This document shows, in pieces, positions 48,410 through 58,141 of a DNA stretch of 64,000 nt (position 1 is the first letter of the stretch; each line of letters begins with the position of its first letter). A model generated the notes under the pieces. The model saw only the letters and a list, made by a program, of their open reading frames with translations, ran no database searches and was not told where the DNA came from. Position numbers and translations under genes: made by a program. Origin of the DNA: Lineus longissimus. Lineage: Eukaryota; Nemertea; Pilidiophora; Heteronemertea; Lineidae. The stretch is from NCBI RefSeq assembly GCF_910592395.1, contig NC_088315.1:6078501-6142500 (forward strand), written 5' to 3'.

Positions 48410-49145
48410 TCCCTAGACCACACCATCACTGCTCCACCATCTTGCCAACATGGTGAGACAGACACAACCAGACAGAATGGGACCTGGTAGGCCACGACTG
48501 TCCTGCAGATGAGACGGTCACAACCGGACAGAATAGTCACACCATTTTGCCAACATTGAGAATAATGAAAGAGCCTGAACAAACCCTGAATCACAGGCCA
48601 GCTGCATAATCTTGCTAACGCAATAAGCGAGGTGAGACAGTCACAACCAGACCACTCAACCTTGCTGCTCTATCGTCTTGCCTATACGATTAAAGAGTCA
48701 TAAGACCAGTCAGAGACCGTCACAACCAGCCAAATGGACCTGGCTACTCCACCATCGTGCTAACGCAGTGAGGCAGTTTGGGAAATCACCAACAGCCAAA
48801 TGGACCTGGCTTCGTCACCGTCGTGCCCAGACGGCCGGTGCGAGAATTAAGTCAGATGAGAAAGCCACTATTAGGCCCCTCCACTGTCTTGCAAGTATAC
48901 AGTGACACAAGTTGAACCAGTCACAGCAAGACCGAATCGGACCTTGCTGCGCCAAAATCCTATGGCCTACGATGAGACAGAGGAGATAGCCACAACCAGA
49001 ATGAATTCGGCCTGGCCGCCCGCCGTCTTGCCAATACGGGTTGAGAGTTAGCTGTGGCTTTCTCACGGGGGGACTGAGACAAGCCGAACGAGTTGGTGAC
49101 GCGATCAGAGAGTTGAGACAGTCGCAATAAGACCGTCCAAAAATT
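48410..49145. repeat. Degenerate satellite, units of roughly 60-80 bp
   Basis: Repeating words: 'catcttgccaa', 'gagacagtcacaaccaga', 'accaaatggacctggc'-like and 'cagtgaggcag'. The same words occur inverted at 35095-35350. Copies are strongly diverged. Confidence 0.65.
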
Positions 49146-49199
49146 AGTCCTAGCAGCTTCACCAATGATACGTTATTTGTTAAACGCATTTGGTTATTA

Positions 49200-49400
49200 T
49201 AATTCGCTTCATCACCATCTCCGGCCGGCCGGCCGCGCTGGTCTGCTGCGGACGACGCGCGGGAAATGAAGGGAATTTTGAATTATCCCGGCAAAAACTT
49301 CCGACATAATGCTAGGCCTTGTGGGATTTTTACATGACGTCCACGTCACATCCTAGGTCCTCTCTCGCGGCGAGGAACAGGTCAAACTGGCAGAGAAATT
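49200..49400. promoter_or_regulatory. CpG-rich patch, possible promoter
   Basis: A GC-rich block with 'ccggccggccggccgcgc', 'gacgacgcgcggg' and 'ctctcgcggcgagg' stands out from AT-rich surroundings and lies just upstream of a short ATG exon candidate at 49466. No other support. Confidence 0.3.
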
Positions 49401-49465
49401 TCTGATGATAATTTATCCGATTTTATCTCGGTAATCCTTCACCAAAATCATTTCAATCTCTACGA

Positions 49466-49512
49466 ATGGTAACTTTAGGAGTCATCAAACTTGTGAGGAG
49501 AAACAAGTTGTT
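49466..49512 (+). CDS. Candidate first coding exon (16 codons) of an unknown gene
   Basis: ATG at 49466 opens MVTLGVIKLVRRNKLL, followed directly by a consensus donor GTAAGT at 49513. It follows a CpG-rich patch. No downstream exon could be linked with confidence, and the sequence is not recognised. It is short enough to be chance. Confidence 0.25.
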
Positions 49513-49852
49513 GTAAGTACCAATTTTTGTTAGATTTAGAACCACTTTTTGTTCGGATTCAGGCCTGTCCCTCGTGCGTTGAACATGGCCTGTGCGGAGC
49601 ATTGCACTGCCAAAAACGCACATACTTTGAAAACTTGCCTAAATTGTCATACATTGCGGTCAGTGGCCGACTCCAACCCCCACCCGGAGGCCGTTGAGAT
49701 ATAATGAAGATAATCACCATGAGACGGTTTGCGAAAATACTTTTCAGCCATTTTACAGATCCAAACCTTGTTTGAAAAAAGAGAGGTTTAGCTGTCCTCA
49801 ACGTTGAGCGCTTGGGAGCGTGTTCTTTGATTTCGAGAACAGCCTCCATGGT

Positions 49853-49949
49853 TTTAAATCGGTTTTCACTTCATTTTGAAGGAGATCTAATTGGTTTTCG
49901 ATTTCAGGTTCTAGCCAAAATGGTGCTATACCTATTGCCAACCCTTATG
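49853..49949. repeat. Partial copy of the 'ggtaccgccattttggctag' MITE family
   Basis: Ends in a stretch including 'ctagccaaaatggtgctata' and 'gccaaccctta', matching the right arm of the copies at 61.4-63.2 kb. The left arm is not clear. Confidence 0.55.
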
Positions 49950-50523
49950 GATAATTTGTTGGCTATATCAGATATATGTTGTACCCATGTAGTTTCCTCT
50001 AAGCAATTACCCTTGCTTACAAACAGGGACTCGTCTTCAGGTAGAAGTGTATTCATAACTACATGTACATTGCATGACTGAATTTCGATTTCGCTTCCTT
50101 CCAGGACACAAGGTCTGTTTGAAATTGGCCTAGGCCTATGATGGTATCCAGACCAAGTGAGACAATGAATCCATATCAAGCGAGCACTGCATATAAGATT
50201 GAAATTTACCTGGAGATTTGTTTGTAAATAAGGGTATCGCCAAAATTGAAAGATTCTGGGTGAATTTTCCAGAAATTTTTACAAGTCCGAAACCTAAAAA
50301 ATGAAATAAAATAAAGAATGTTGCTTGCTTACTTATATCTGAGATATTTGGGTTCAGTAACAAATATTGAATAAATCAGAGTAGGCCAAAATGTTAACAT
50401 GATCATATGGTGTTTTGTGCCATAGATGCTTGCTTATCTGTGCGGAGAGGGCGACAGGAACTTCGGTCTGGTCTGGGGTCTGGTATAGGAGCATTGAATG
50501 TATCCCTTAGATTTCGTACCCTA

Positions 50524-50857
50524 TAGGCCCTTTGCCAGATACGCCGGTACCACCTAGGGTCGGACCGACAAACCATCTTTACAATAGAACTTCGCGGTCA
50601 ATGACGCCAGACAGTGCCTCTCGAGCCATTGTCTGATGTCATTGACCGTGAAGATCTATTGTAAAGATGGTTTGTTGGTCCGACCCTAGGTGGTACCGGC
50701 GTATTTAAGGCCCTAGCTAGATACGCCGGTACCACCTAGGGTCGGACCAACAAACCATCTTTACAATAGATGTTCACGACAATGGCTCGAGAGGCATTGT
50801 GTGCATGGGGTCATTGACCGTGAAGATCTGGTACTTGCGTATCTGGAAAAGGGCCTA
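50524..50857. mobile_element. Compound foldback element with nested palindromes
   Basis: Outer ends 'taggccctttgccagatac' and 'gtatctggaaaagggccta' are inverse. Inside, 'acgccggtaccacctagggt' occurs at about 50541 and 50722 and its inverse at about 50680, each next to 'caaaccatctttacaatag' or its inverse. The structure is three arms: a complete hairpin plus a further half. Confidence 0.8.
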
Positions 50858-51589
50858 TTGTGTAGTGGATTGTTTCGGGGGGGGGGGGAGTTGCTATGCA
50901 TCTCATGGAGACGCAAGACCTCAAAAGTCCTCAATCAAGTATAGCCCTCTATTTTTCGCGATTCTCCCTCCTAAGACTTGATTTCCCTACCATATTGGGT
51001 CTCTCACCACTAAAACTGGGTCCCTTACCACTTACAGCTGCTTTCACGGTTAAGCGAGGCAAGTCAGGTCTTAATACCCCGGATGGGGTTACTGACTCAC
51101 TCCGGTCCTTAATTTTTAGTGAATCTTATCAGAAAACAGACTCTACTGAGAGGACCCTCGCCAAATTACTCACCAAAGCTTTTTTATATCACGTGCACTT
51201 GATATAAATATTAGCATTGTATTATGTGCATTATGTTGTGTTTTTTTATGTATTATCTGTGTCATTGATATATTTAATTTGTATATACTTCTCCTTTAGC
51301 AAGTTTTATTAAATAAATAAATAAAATAATAATAAATTGGCTTACCGTCTCCACCCAATCATGAATTGTCGCAACGGCTCCTGGTCCATTTCACTGTAAT
51401 GTCAGGATGGGTCTCTGGTTATTGATAGCTTCGTGTTGTTTTGTAGATACCCTGACTTACTCGGCTTGTTTGTGCAGGTTTTTGAAATAGCTTGTCCAAA
51501 AACAAGAGCACGCTGAATCAGAAGATCAGAGAACTAATTACTAGGCCTACTGTGCCCCCTTGCTGCATTTTGTTTTTCATGGTTAAAAA
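50858..51589. other. No gene recognised
   Basis: A G run at about 50877-50888 and a plain 103-codon open frame (50896-51207) without recognisable domain or splice context. Poly-A/T-rich end near 51300-51340. Confidence 0.35.
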
Positions 51590-51945
51590 GTCTTTCAAAA
51601 AGACTTTCCCCGACTCCCTGATAATGCGCCCGAATTCAGAATCGCTTCACAACTTGCTTCAAGGCATTATAGTCGGTTCCATTATCATCCTGAAGACATC
51701 CGAGCTGTCCCTTTTTTCATTAAAAATATTTTGCAATGTCTTTCCAATGGTGTTTTCTTTTGAAGTTTCTTTTGAAGTTTGTTTGTTTTCGAATAGCTCC
51801 AAGTACTTGCTTTATCTAAAATTAATTTTGAGTATTGACCATAGGCACCAAGCAAAAAATGTGGTGCCTTTGTATGAATTATATTTCAATCACAAAAAAA
51901 TGAAAAATAAAATGCTGTCTGATTTTATTTTTTGTAGACTTTTTG

Positions 51946-52038
51946 CTGGCAAACCGCGTACGGGGTTCGAACTCGCGACTTTTAGGCTAAAAAACGCCCG
52001 CAAGACGTCCGCCCTAACCACCAGGCCACGACGCGCTA
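51946..52038 (-). other. tRNA-like cloverleaf / tRNA-derived SINE head, copy 1
   Basis: On minus: A box TGGCCTGGTGG and B box GTTCGAACC, acceptor CGCGT/ACGCG, D stem GCCT/GGGC, anticodon stem GACGT/GCGTT with loop CTTGCGG (anticodon UGC) and a TTTTA/TAAAA variable arm. The T stem is imperfect, so this is probably a tRNA-derived sequence, not a working tRNA. Confidence 0.55.
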
Positions 52039-53289
52039 TGAAAAGTAGAGGCATGTTCTTCTGACCGACTCTTGGACAACATTTATACGTCATCGAGCCA
52101 CGGAAACCAGTGTTGGCCTATTGAAATCAATGATTACGTGCGCTATTCATGTTGAATGGGAGACACAATAGTCCTCATTGTATATGAAAAGTTTGACGCA
52201 CGCTTGCTTTGTTATGTTACAAGTTTTCATTTAATAATCAAATTAATTTTATTTTATTTAGCTGTAGTTCTGTATAAAACTCCTATGTATCACTTACAGT
52301 GGTTAGAGACATTAAAGAATTAAATTGAACTGATCGTGATCTGATGGTATTTTTGGCGGAAAAAAGACGTTCATCAACATCACATGGTCGGATGCCGCTG
52401 AAAGTTATGTATCGGGTGTTCTCTTTGTTTCATTTTAAAGTTGTTCAACAAAGACGAGAACATTTCTGTTACCTCAATACTCTTCAGCATGATAAACCAA
52501 CTCGATCGATTGATGGACAATCTTAAATGGTGAAAACTGAATAGTGTCTCGGTTGTCTAATGTCCTGTCCTGTTTCTTTCATTTTAGATGTCCGTCTATC
52601 TGGCGTATCTTCTCGTTGTCAAAGCCGATGCATACCACACTTTCAATGTCATGACGGCGGGATCCTGGCCGAGATCACAGTTATACCAAAGATACGCTGT
52701 TGAAGCATGTAATTAAATACCTTCAACGTCACGACAGCTCTTCGTTCATATGCTGATGAGATTCTGCCGAAGTGTGCATCATCAACAGTATCTGCTCCCG
52801 AGTGCACGCCATCTTGAGAATCCTGGAGCGATGACGATCCAAAACGGATGGATGCCATACATTGTGAGTAAAATCTTGTGCCGATTTGCTTTCAAGCAAT
52901 CAACTGAGTCGTCCCTTTTTTCCTTTAAAATATTTTGCAATTTCTTTCCAATGGTGTTTTGTTTGGAAGTTGTTTTTTTTCTCGAAAAGCTACAAGTACT
53001 TGCTTTATCTGAAATTACCTTGGGGTTTACCATAAGCACTGCCATTTTGACTAGAACTTGAAATCCTGAGCAATCAGAACTTCATCGAAATGATGTGAAT
53101 GCCAATAGGAGTGTGTTTTCTGTTGAAACAAAGACTTCAAATTGGCACCCACTTCTGAAAAGAATCAATTGCTTTTGAATATCAAGTTTAAGCCAAAATG
53201 TGGTGCCTATGTATATAAATTATATTTCAATCACAAAAAAAATGAAAATAAAATGCTGTCAGTTTTTATTTTGAGTTTTGTAGACTTTT

Positions 53290-53384
53290 TGCTGGCAAAC
53301 CGCGTACGGGGTTCGAACTCGCGACTATTGGGCTAAAAAACGCCCGCAAGACGTCCGCCCTAACCACCAGGCCACGACGCGCTA
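53290..53384 (-). other. tRNA-like cloverleaf, copy 2
   Basis: Same A and B boxes and stems as the copy at 51946. The variable arm has changed so that it pairs less well. Confidence 0.5.
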
Positions 53385-53925
53385 TGAAAAATAGGGGCAT
53401 GTTCTTATGACCGACTCTTGGACAACATTTATACGTCATCAAGCCACTGAGACCAGTGTTGGCCTATTGAAATCAATGATTACGTGCGCTATTCATGTTG
53501 GGTGGGAGACACAATAGTCCTCATTGTATATGAAAAGTTTCACGCACGCTTGTTTTGTTATGTTACAAGTTTTCATTTCATAATCAAATTAATTTTTCTT
53601 TTATTTAGCAGTAGTTCTGTATAAAACCCCTCTATGTATCACTTATAGTAAGACATTAAAGAATTAAATTGAACTAATCGTGATCTGATGGTATTTTTGG
53701 CCGAAAAAAGACGTTCATCAACATCACATGGTCGGATGCCGCTGAAAGTTACATATCGGGTGTTCTCTTTGTTTCATTTTAAAGTTGTTCAACAAAGACG
53801 AACATTTCTGTTACCTCAATACTCTTCAGCATGATAAACCAACTCGATTGATGGACAATCTTAAATGGTGAAAACTGAATAGTGTCTCGGTTGTCTAATG
53901 TCCTGTCCTGTTTCTTTCATTTTAG

Positions 53926-54075
53926 ATGTCCGTCTATCTGGCATATCTTCTCGTTGTCAAAGCTGATGCATACCACACTTTCAACGTCACAACAGCTCTT
54001 CGTTCATATGCTGATGAGATTCTGCCGAAGTGTGCATCATCAACAGTAGCTGCTCCCGAGTGCACGCCATCTTGA
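53926..54075 (+). CDS. Candidate 49-codon ORF behind a splice-acceptor-like site, in a tandem unit
   Basis: Directly after 'tttctttcattttag' an ATG opens MSVYLAYLLVVKADAYHTFN ... and runs to TGA at 54073. The same start is kept in the units at about 52588 and 55182, where the extra 75-bp block changes the end. No family recognised; coding status is doubtful. Confidence 0.25.
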   Translation: MSVYLAYLLVVKADAYHTFNVTTALRSYADEILPKCASSTVAAPECTPS

Positions 54076-54547
54076 GAATCCTGGAGCGATGACGATCCAA
54101 AACGGATGGATGCCATACATTGTGAGTAAAATCTTGTGCCGATTTGCTTTCAAGCAATCAACTGAGTCGTCCCTTTTTTCCTTTAAAATATTTTGCAATT
54201 TCTTTCCAATGGTGTTTTGTTTGGAAGTTGTTTTTTTTCTCGAAAAGCTACAAGTACTTGCTTTATCTGAAATTACCTTGGGGTTTACCATAAGCACTGC
54301 CATTTTGACTAGAACTTGAAACCCTAAGCAATCAGAACTTCATCGAAATGATGTGAATGCCAATAGGAGTGTGTTTTCTGTTGAAACAAAGACTTCAAAT
54401 TGGCACCCACTTCTGAAAAGAATCAATTGCTTTTGAATATCAAGTTCAAGCCAAAATGTGGTGCCTATGTATATAAATTATATTTCAATCACAAAAAAAT
54501 GAAAATAAAATGCTGTCAGTTTTTATTTTGAGTTTTGTAGACTTTTT

Positions 54548-54641
54548 GCTGGCAAACCGCGTACGGGGTTCGAACTCGCGACTATTGGGCTAAAAAACGC
54601 CCGCAAGACGTCCGCCCTAACCACCAGGCCACGACGCGCTA
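54548..54641 (-). other. tRNA-like cloverleaf, copy 3
   Basis: Same as copy 2 in boxes and stems, embedded in the next tandem unit. Confidence 0.5.
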
Positions 54642-55940
54642 TGAAAAATAGGGGCATGTTCTTATGACCAACTCTTGGACAACATTTATACGTCATCAAG
54701 CCACTGAGACCAGTGTTGGCCTATTGAAATCAATGATTACGTGCGCTATTCATGTTGGGTGAGAGACACAATAGTCTTCATTGTATATGAAAAGTTTCAC
54801 GCACGCTTGTTTTGTTATGTTACAAGTTTTCATTTCATAATCAAATTAATTTTTTTTTATTTAGCAGCAGTTCTGTATAAAACCCCTCTATGTATCACTT
54901 ATAGTGAGACATTAAAGAATTAAATTGAACTAATCGTGATCTGATGGTATTTTTGGCCGAAAAAAGACGTTCATCAACATCACATGGTCGGATGCCGCTG
55001 AAAGTTACATATCGGGTGTTCTCTTTGTTTCATTTTAAAGTTGTTCAACAAAGACGAACATTTCTGTTACCTCAATACTCTTCAGCATGATAAACCAACT
55101 CGATTGATGGACAATCTTAAATGGTGAAAACTGAATAGTGTCTCGGTTGTCTAATGTCCTGTCCTCCTTCTTTCATTTTAGATGTCCGTCTATCTGGCGT
55201 ATCTTCTCGTTGTCAAAGCCGATGCATACCACACTTTCAATGTCACGACGGCGGGCTCCTGGCTGACATCACAGTTATACCAAAGATTCGCTGTTGAAGC
55301 ATGTAATTAAACACCTTCAACGTCACGACAGCTCTTCGTTCATAGTATGCTGATGAGATTCTGCCGAAGTGTGCATCATCAACAGTAGCAGCTCCCAAGT
55401 GCACGCATGTAATTAAACACCTTCAACGTCACGACAGCTCTTCGTTCATATGCTGATGATAATCTGCCGAAGTGTGCTCCCGAGTGCACGCCATCTTGAG
55501 AATCCTGGAGCAATGACGATCCAAAACGGATGGATGCCATACATTGTGAGTAAAATCTTGTGCCGATTTACTTTCAAGCAATCGTCCCTTTTTTCATTTA
55601 AAATATTTTGCAATTTCTCTTTATGTTTTGAAGTGTTTTTTTTTTCGAAAAGCTACAGGGACTTGCTTTATCTGAAATTTTAAGGGTTTACCTAAGGCAC
55701 TGCCATTTTGACTAGAACTTGAAATCCTAAGCAATCAGAACTTCTTCGAATGCCAATAGGAGTGTGTTTTCTGTTGAAACAAAGACTTCAGATTGGCACT
55801 CACTTCTGAAAAGAATCAATTGCTTTTGAATATCAAGTTCAAGCCAAAATGTGGTGCCTGTGTATATAAATTATATTTCAATCACAAAAAAAATGAAAAT
55901 AAAATGCTGTCAGTTTTTATTTTGAGTTTTGTAGACTTTT

Positions 55941-56035
55941 TGCTGGCAAACCGCGTACGGGGTTCGAACTCGCGACTATTGGGCTAAAAAACGCCCGCAA
56001 GACGTCCGCCCTAACCACCAGGCCACGACGCGCTA
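55941..56035 (-). other. tRNA-like cloverleaf, copy 4
   Basis: Same as copy 2, in the last partial unit. Confidence 0.5.
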
Positions 56036-56195
56036 TGAAAAATAGGGGCATGTTCTTATGACCGACTCTTGGACAACATTCATACGTCATCAAGCCACTG
56101 AGACCAGTGTTGGCCTATTGAAATGATTACGTGCGCTATTCATGTTGAATGAGACATAATAGTCCTCATTGTATATGAAAAGTTTGACGCACGCC

Positions 56196-57349
56196 AGGCC
56201 TACCCCAGTTCTTGTGCGTATGGTATAGAATTCTACATCTCTTCAACGTTATCATCCAAAACCCGTAGCCAGCGTTTTGGTCATGGAAGGGGGGTTTTAA
56301 TCAATGTGCTCAAGCGGTGCATGCCCGGTCCATCAATTATATTATCATACAGGACCTAGCCTTTTCACCAAATGATCCGTAGATGCCATCCTGTTTGATC
56401 CGTAGATGCCATCTTTTTTGAGCGGGTGTTATTGAAAAAAAAATTCAAAAAGTAGCTGAACGACTGGCTTTTAAATGGGATTTAATTTGATTTAATCTCT
56501 TAGCCATTGAAGCTTGTGGCCATCAAGCCATGGATTCTCTCCGCTGACCCGGATGAGGGGAGGTAACGGACCGAGTAACTCTGATGATTCAGAATGCTTT
56601 TCCACTTCTACACCGGTCTGAACTCTGGCCTCCCAGGATCACTTCCACTTGAAAATCCCAGTTTTCTTTTCAGTTGCAGCCGAGGCAAAGTGGCCGTATC
56701 GTCTCCAATCCCAAAGCCCTATACCCTTTCTCTGTTACATGAGGTCACATCCTCAGTTTAGGCCATACTCTTGTTGATAAACAAAGTAATGAAATGTACA
56801 TTGCTTCGGATGGTCAAATTTTAGTTCATGGCCTGTTGGAACTTGACCTGTATCCAGGCCATGTGGGACATTGTGTCCATATCAGGCACTGTACATTAGA
56901 TGACCCGTCAGAGCAAAACCAGGCGCATTTCGGTATTGTCTGCCTTTTGTGAATTAATGAGCATATCAGTTTCTTCCATTATCTCCTGGTGTCATTTAGG
57001 CTCATTTTCTGTGCGACTTGCGCCTGGTTTTGCTGTGACGGGTCATATTTATTTATTAAGAAGGGTATGGCCTTAACTGGGGGATTGAAGAGCACAGTAG
57101 ACGTACATTCGAAAATGCGCCATAAACGTTTCTGTTTGGGCCGCGATTTTCTTGAGACACAGCTCCTTGAAGTACGTTTATGCCTATAATAATGTCGCCA
57201 AAGGTGAATTCCCCCCCCCCCCCCCCCCCCCCGTATAGATTTCTCTCTTTGTCCATGTGTCAGCCGAGGACTAACAATATAAATTTCCGTCTCATTTCAG
57301 GTATTTATCGGTTGGACTGTGGCGGAGTTTACTCGAGAACCTATCATCC
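56196..57349. other. No gene recognised; contains a foldback and a poly-C run
   Basis: Holds the foldback at 56900-57045 and a run of about 24 C near 57210-57233, where length in the assembly is unreliable. Confidence 0.4.
56900..57045. mobile_element. Foldback MITE
   Basis: Left 'atgacccgtcagagcaaaac' and right 'gttttgctgtgacgggtcat' are inverse with one mismatch, continuing with 'caggcgca'/'tgcgcctg'. Confidence 0.75.
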
Positions 57350-57800
57350 GAATGGCCGCTGACATAAGAGAACTTAACACGTAACGTGCGGACGGTTCCT
57401 GATATTCTTGATGGTGGATGGTTCCTGACATTCTTGATGGTGGCACCAGTTGTTTTCAATATGTGGGATGGCTGCTGACATAGGAGAACGTAACGTGCGG
57501 ACGGTTCCTGACATGCTTGATGGTGGCACCAGTTGTTTTCAATATGTCGGATGGCTGCTGACATAGGAGAACGTAACGTGCGGACGGTTCCTGACATTCT
57601 TGATGGTGGCACCAGTTATTTTCAATATTTCGGATGGCTGCTGACATAGGGGAACGTAACGTGCGGACGGTTCCTGACATTCTTGATGGTGGCACCAGTT
57701 GTTTTCAATATGTCGGATGGCTGCTGACATAGGAGAACGTAAACGTGCGGACGGTTCCTGACATTCTTGATGGTGGCACCAGTTGTTTTCAGTATGTATG
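57350..57800. repeat. ~83-bp tandem repeat, about five copies
   Basis: Unit words: 'gtgcggacggttcctgacat', 'tcttgatggtggcaccagtt', 'gttttcaatatgtcggatgg' and 'ctgctgacataggagaacgt'. Minus-strand open frames here are repeat artefacts. Confidence 0.92.
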
Positions 57801-57955
57801 CGTCTGGGAAGTTTAAAATTTAGTGTGAGTGGACAGAATTTTTTCAAACCCTGAACATTGTTGATCTTTTTACCTTGTGGGAATGATATTGCTTTACGGC
57901 AGTCTATTGGATTAGTGTGGCGGATGTGCTTTCGTGATTGTAAAATAAAGCAGAA

Positions 57956-58046
57956 TGTTGTTTGATAAAATTTCATTGTTGGATATATTGTTTGATAAAA
58001 TTTCATTGTTGGATATATTGTTTGATTAAATTTCATTGTTGGATCA
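57956..58046. repeat. Three copies of a ~31-bp unit
   Basis: 'ttgtttgataaaatttcatt' followed by 'gttggatata' three times, the last diverging into 'ggatcattgc', a word that also belongs to the following 60-bp array. Confidence 0.85.
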
Positions 58047-58141
58047 TTGCCTCCAGTTCAGATTTTCAGCATTGTTTCATGCACGTGATGAAAGAGATGT
58101 TGTCAGCGCTTAAACTTTTCATCTTTTATGTTCGGAAGGAT

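Larger units (their letters stand above)
51690..56195. repeat. Tandem array of ~1.26-1.39-kb units
   Basis: The word 'actttttgctggcaaaccgc' recurs near 51938, 53284, 54541 and 55936, and the sequence between is nearly the same in each unit. Units run about 51936-53279, 53280-54538, 54539-55930 and a partial to 56195; a diverged partial copy lies at 51690-51935. Units differ by an extra ~75-bp block after 'accacactttcaa' (in the first and third) and by deletions. Confidence 0.9.

Noticed and set aside
51492-52064. 190-codon plus frame at the start of the 1.3-kb array
   Set aside because: It runs through the tRNA-like sequence and is broken in the other units; no domain.
51946-56035. Functional tRNA-Ala genes
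   Set aside because: The T stem is poorly paired and the variable arm is abnormal; four copies lie in a tandem repeat, so a tRNA-derived repeat is more likely.
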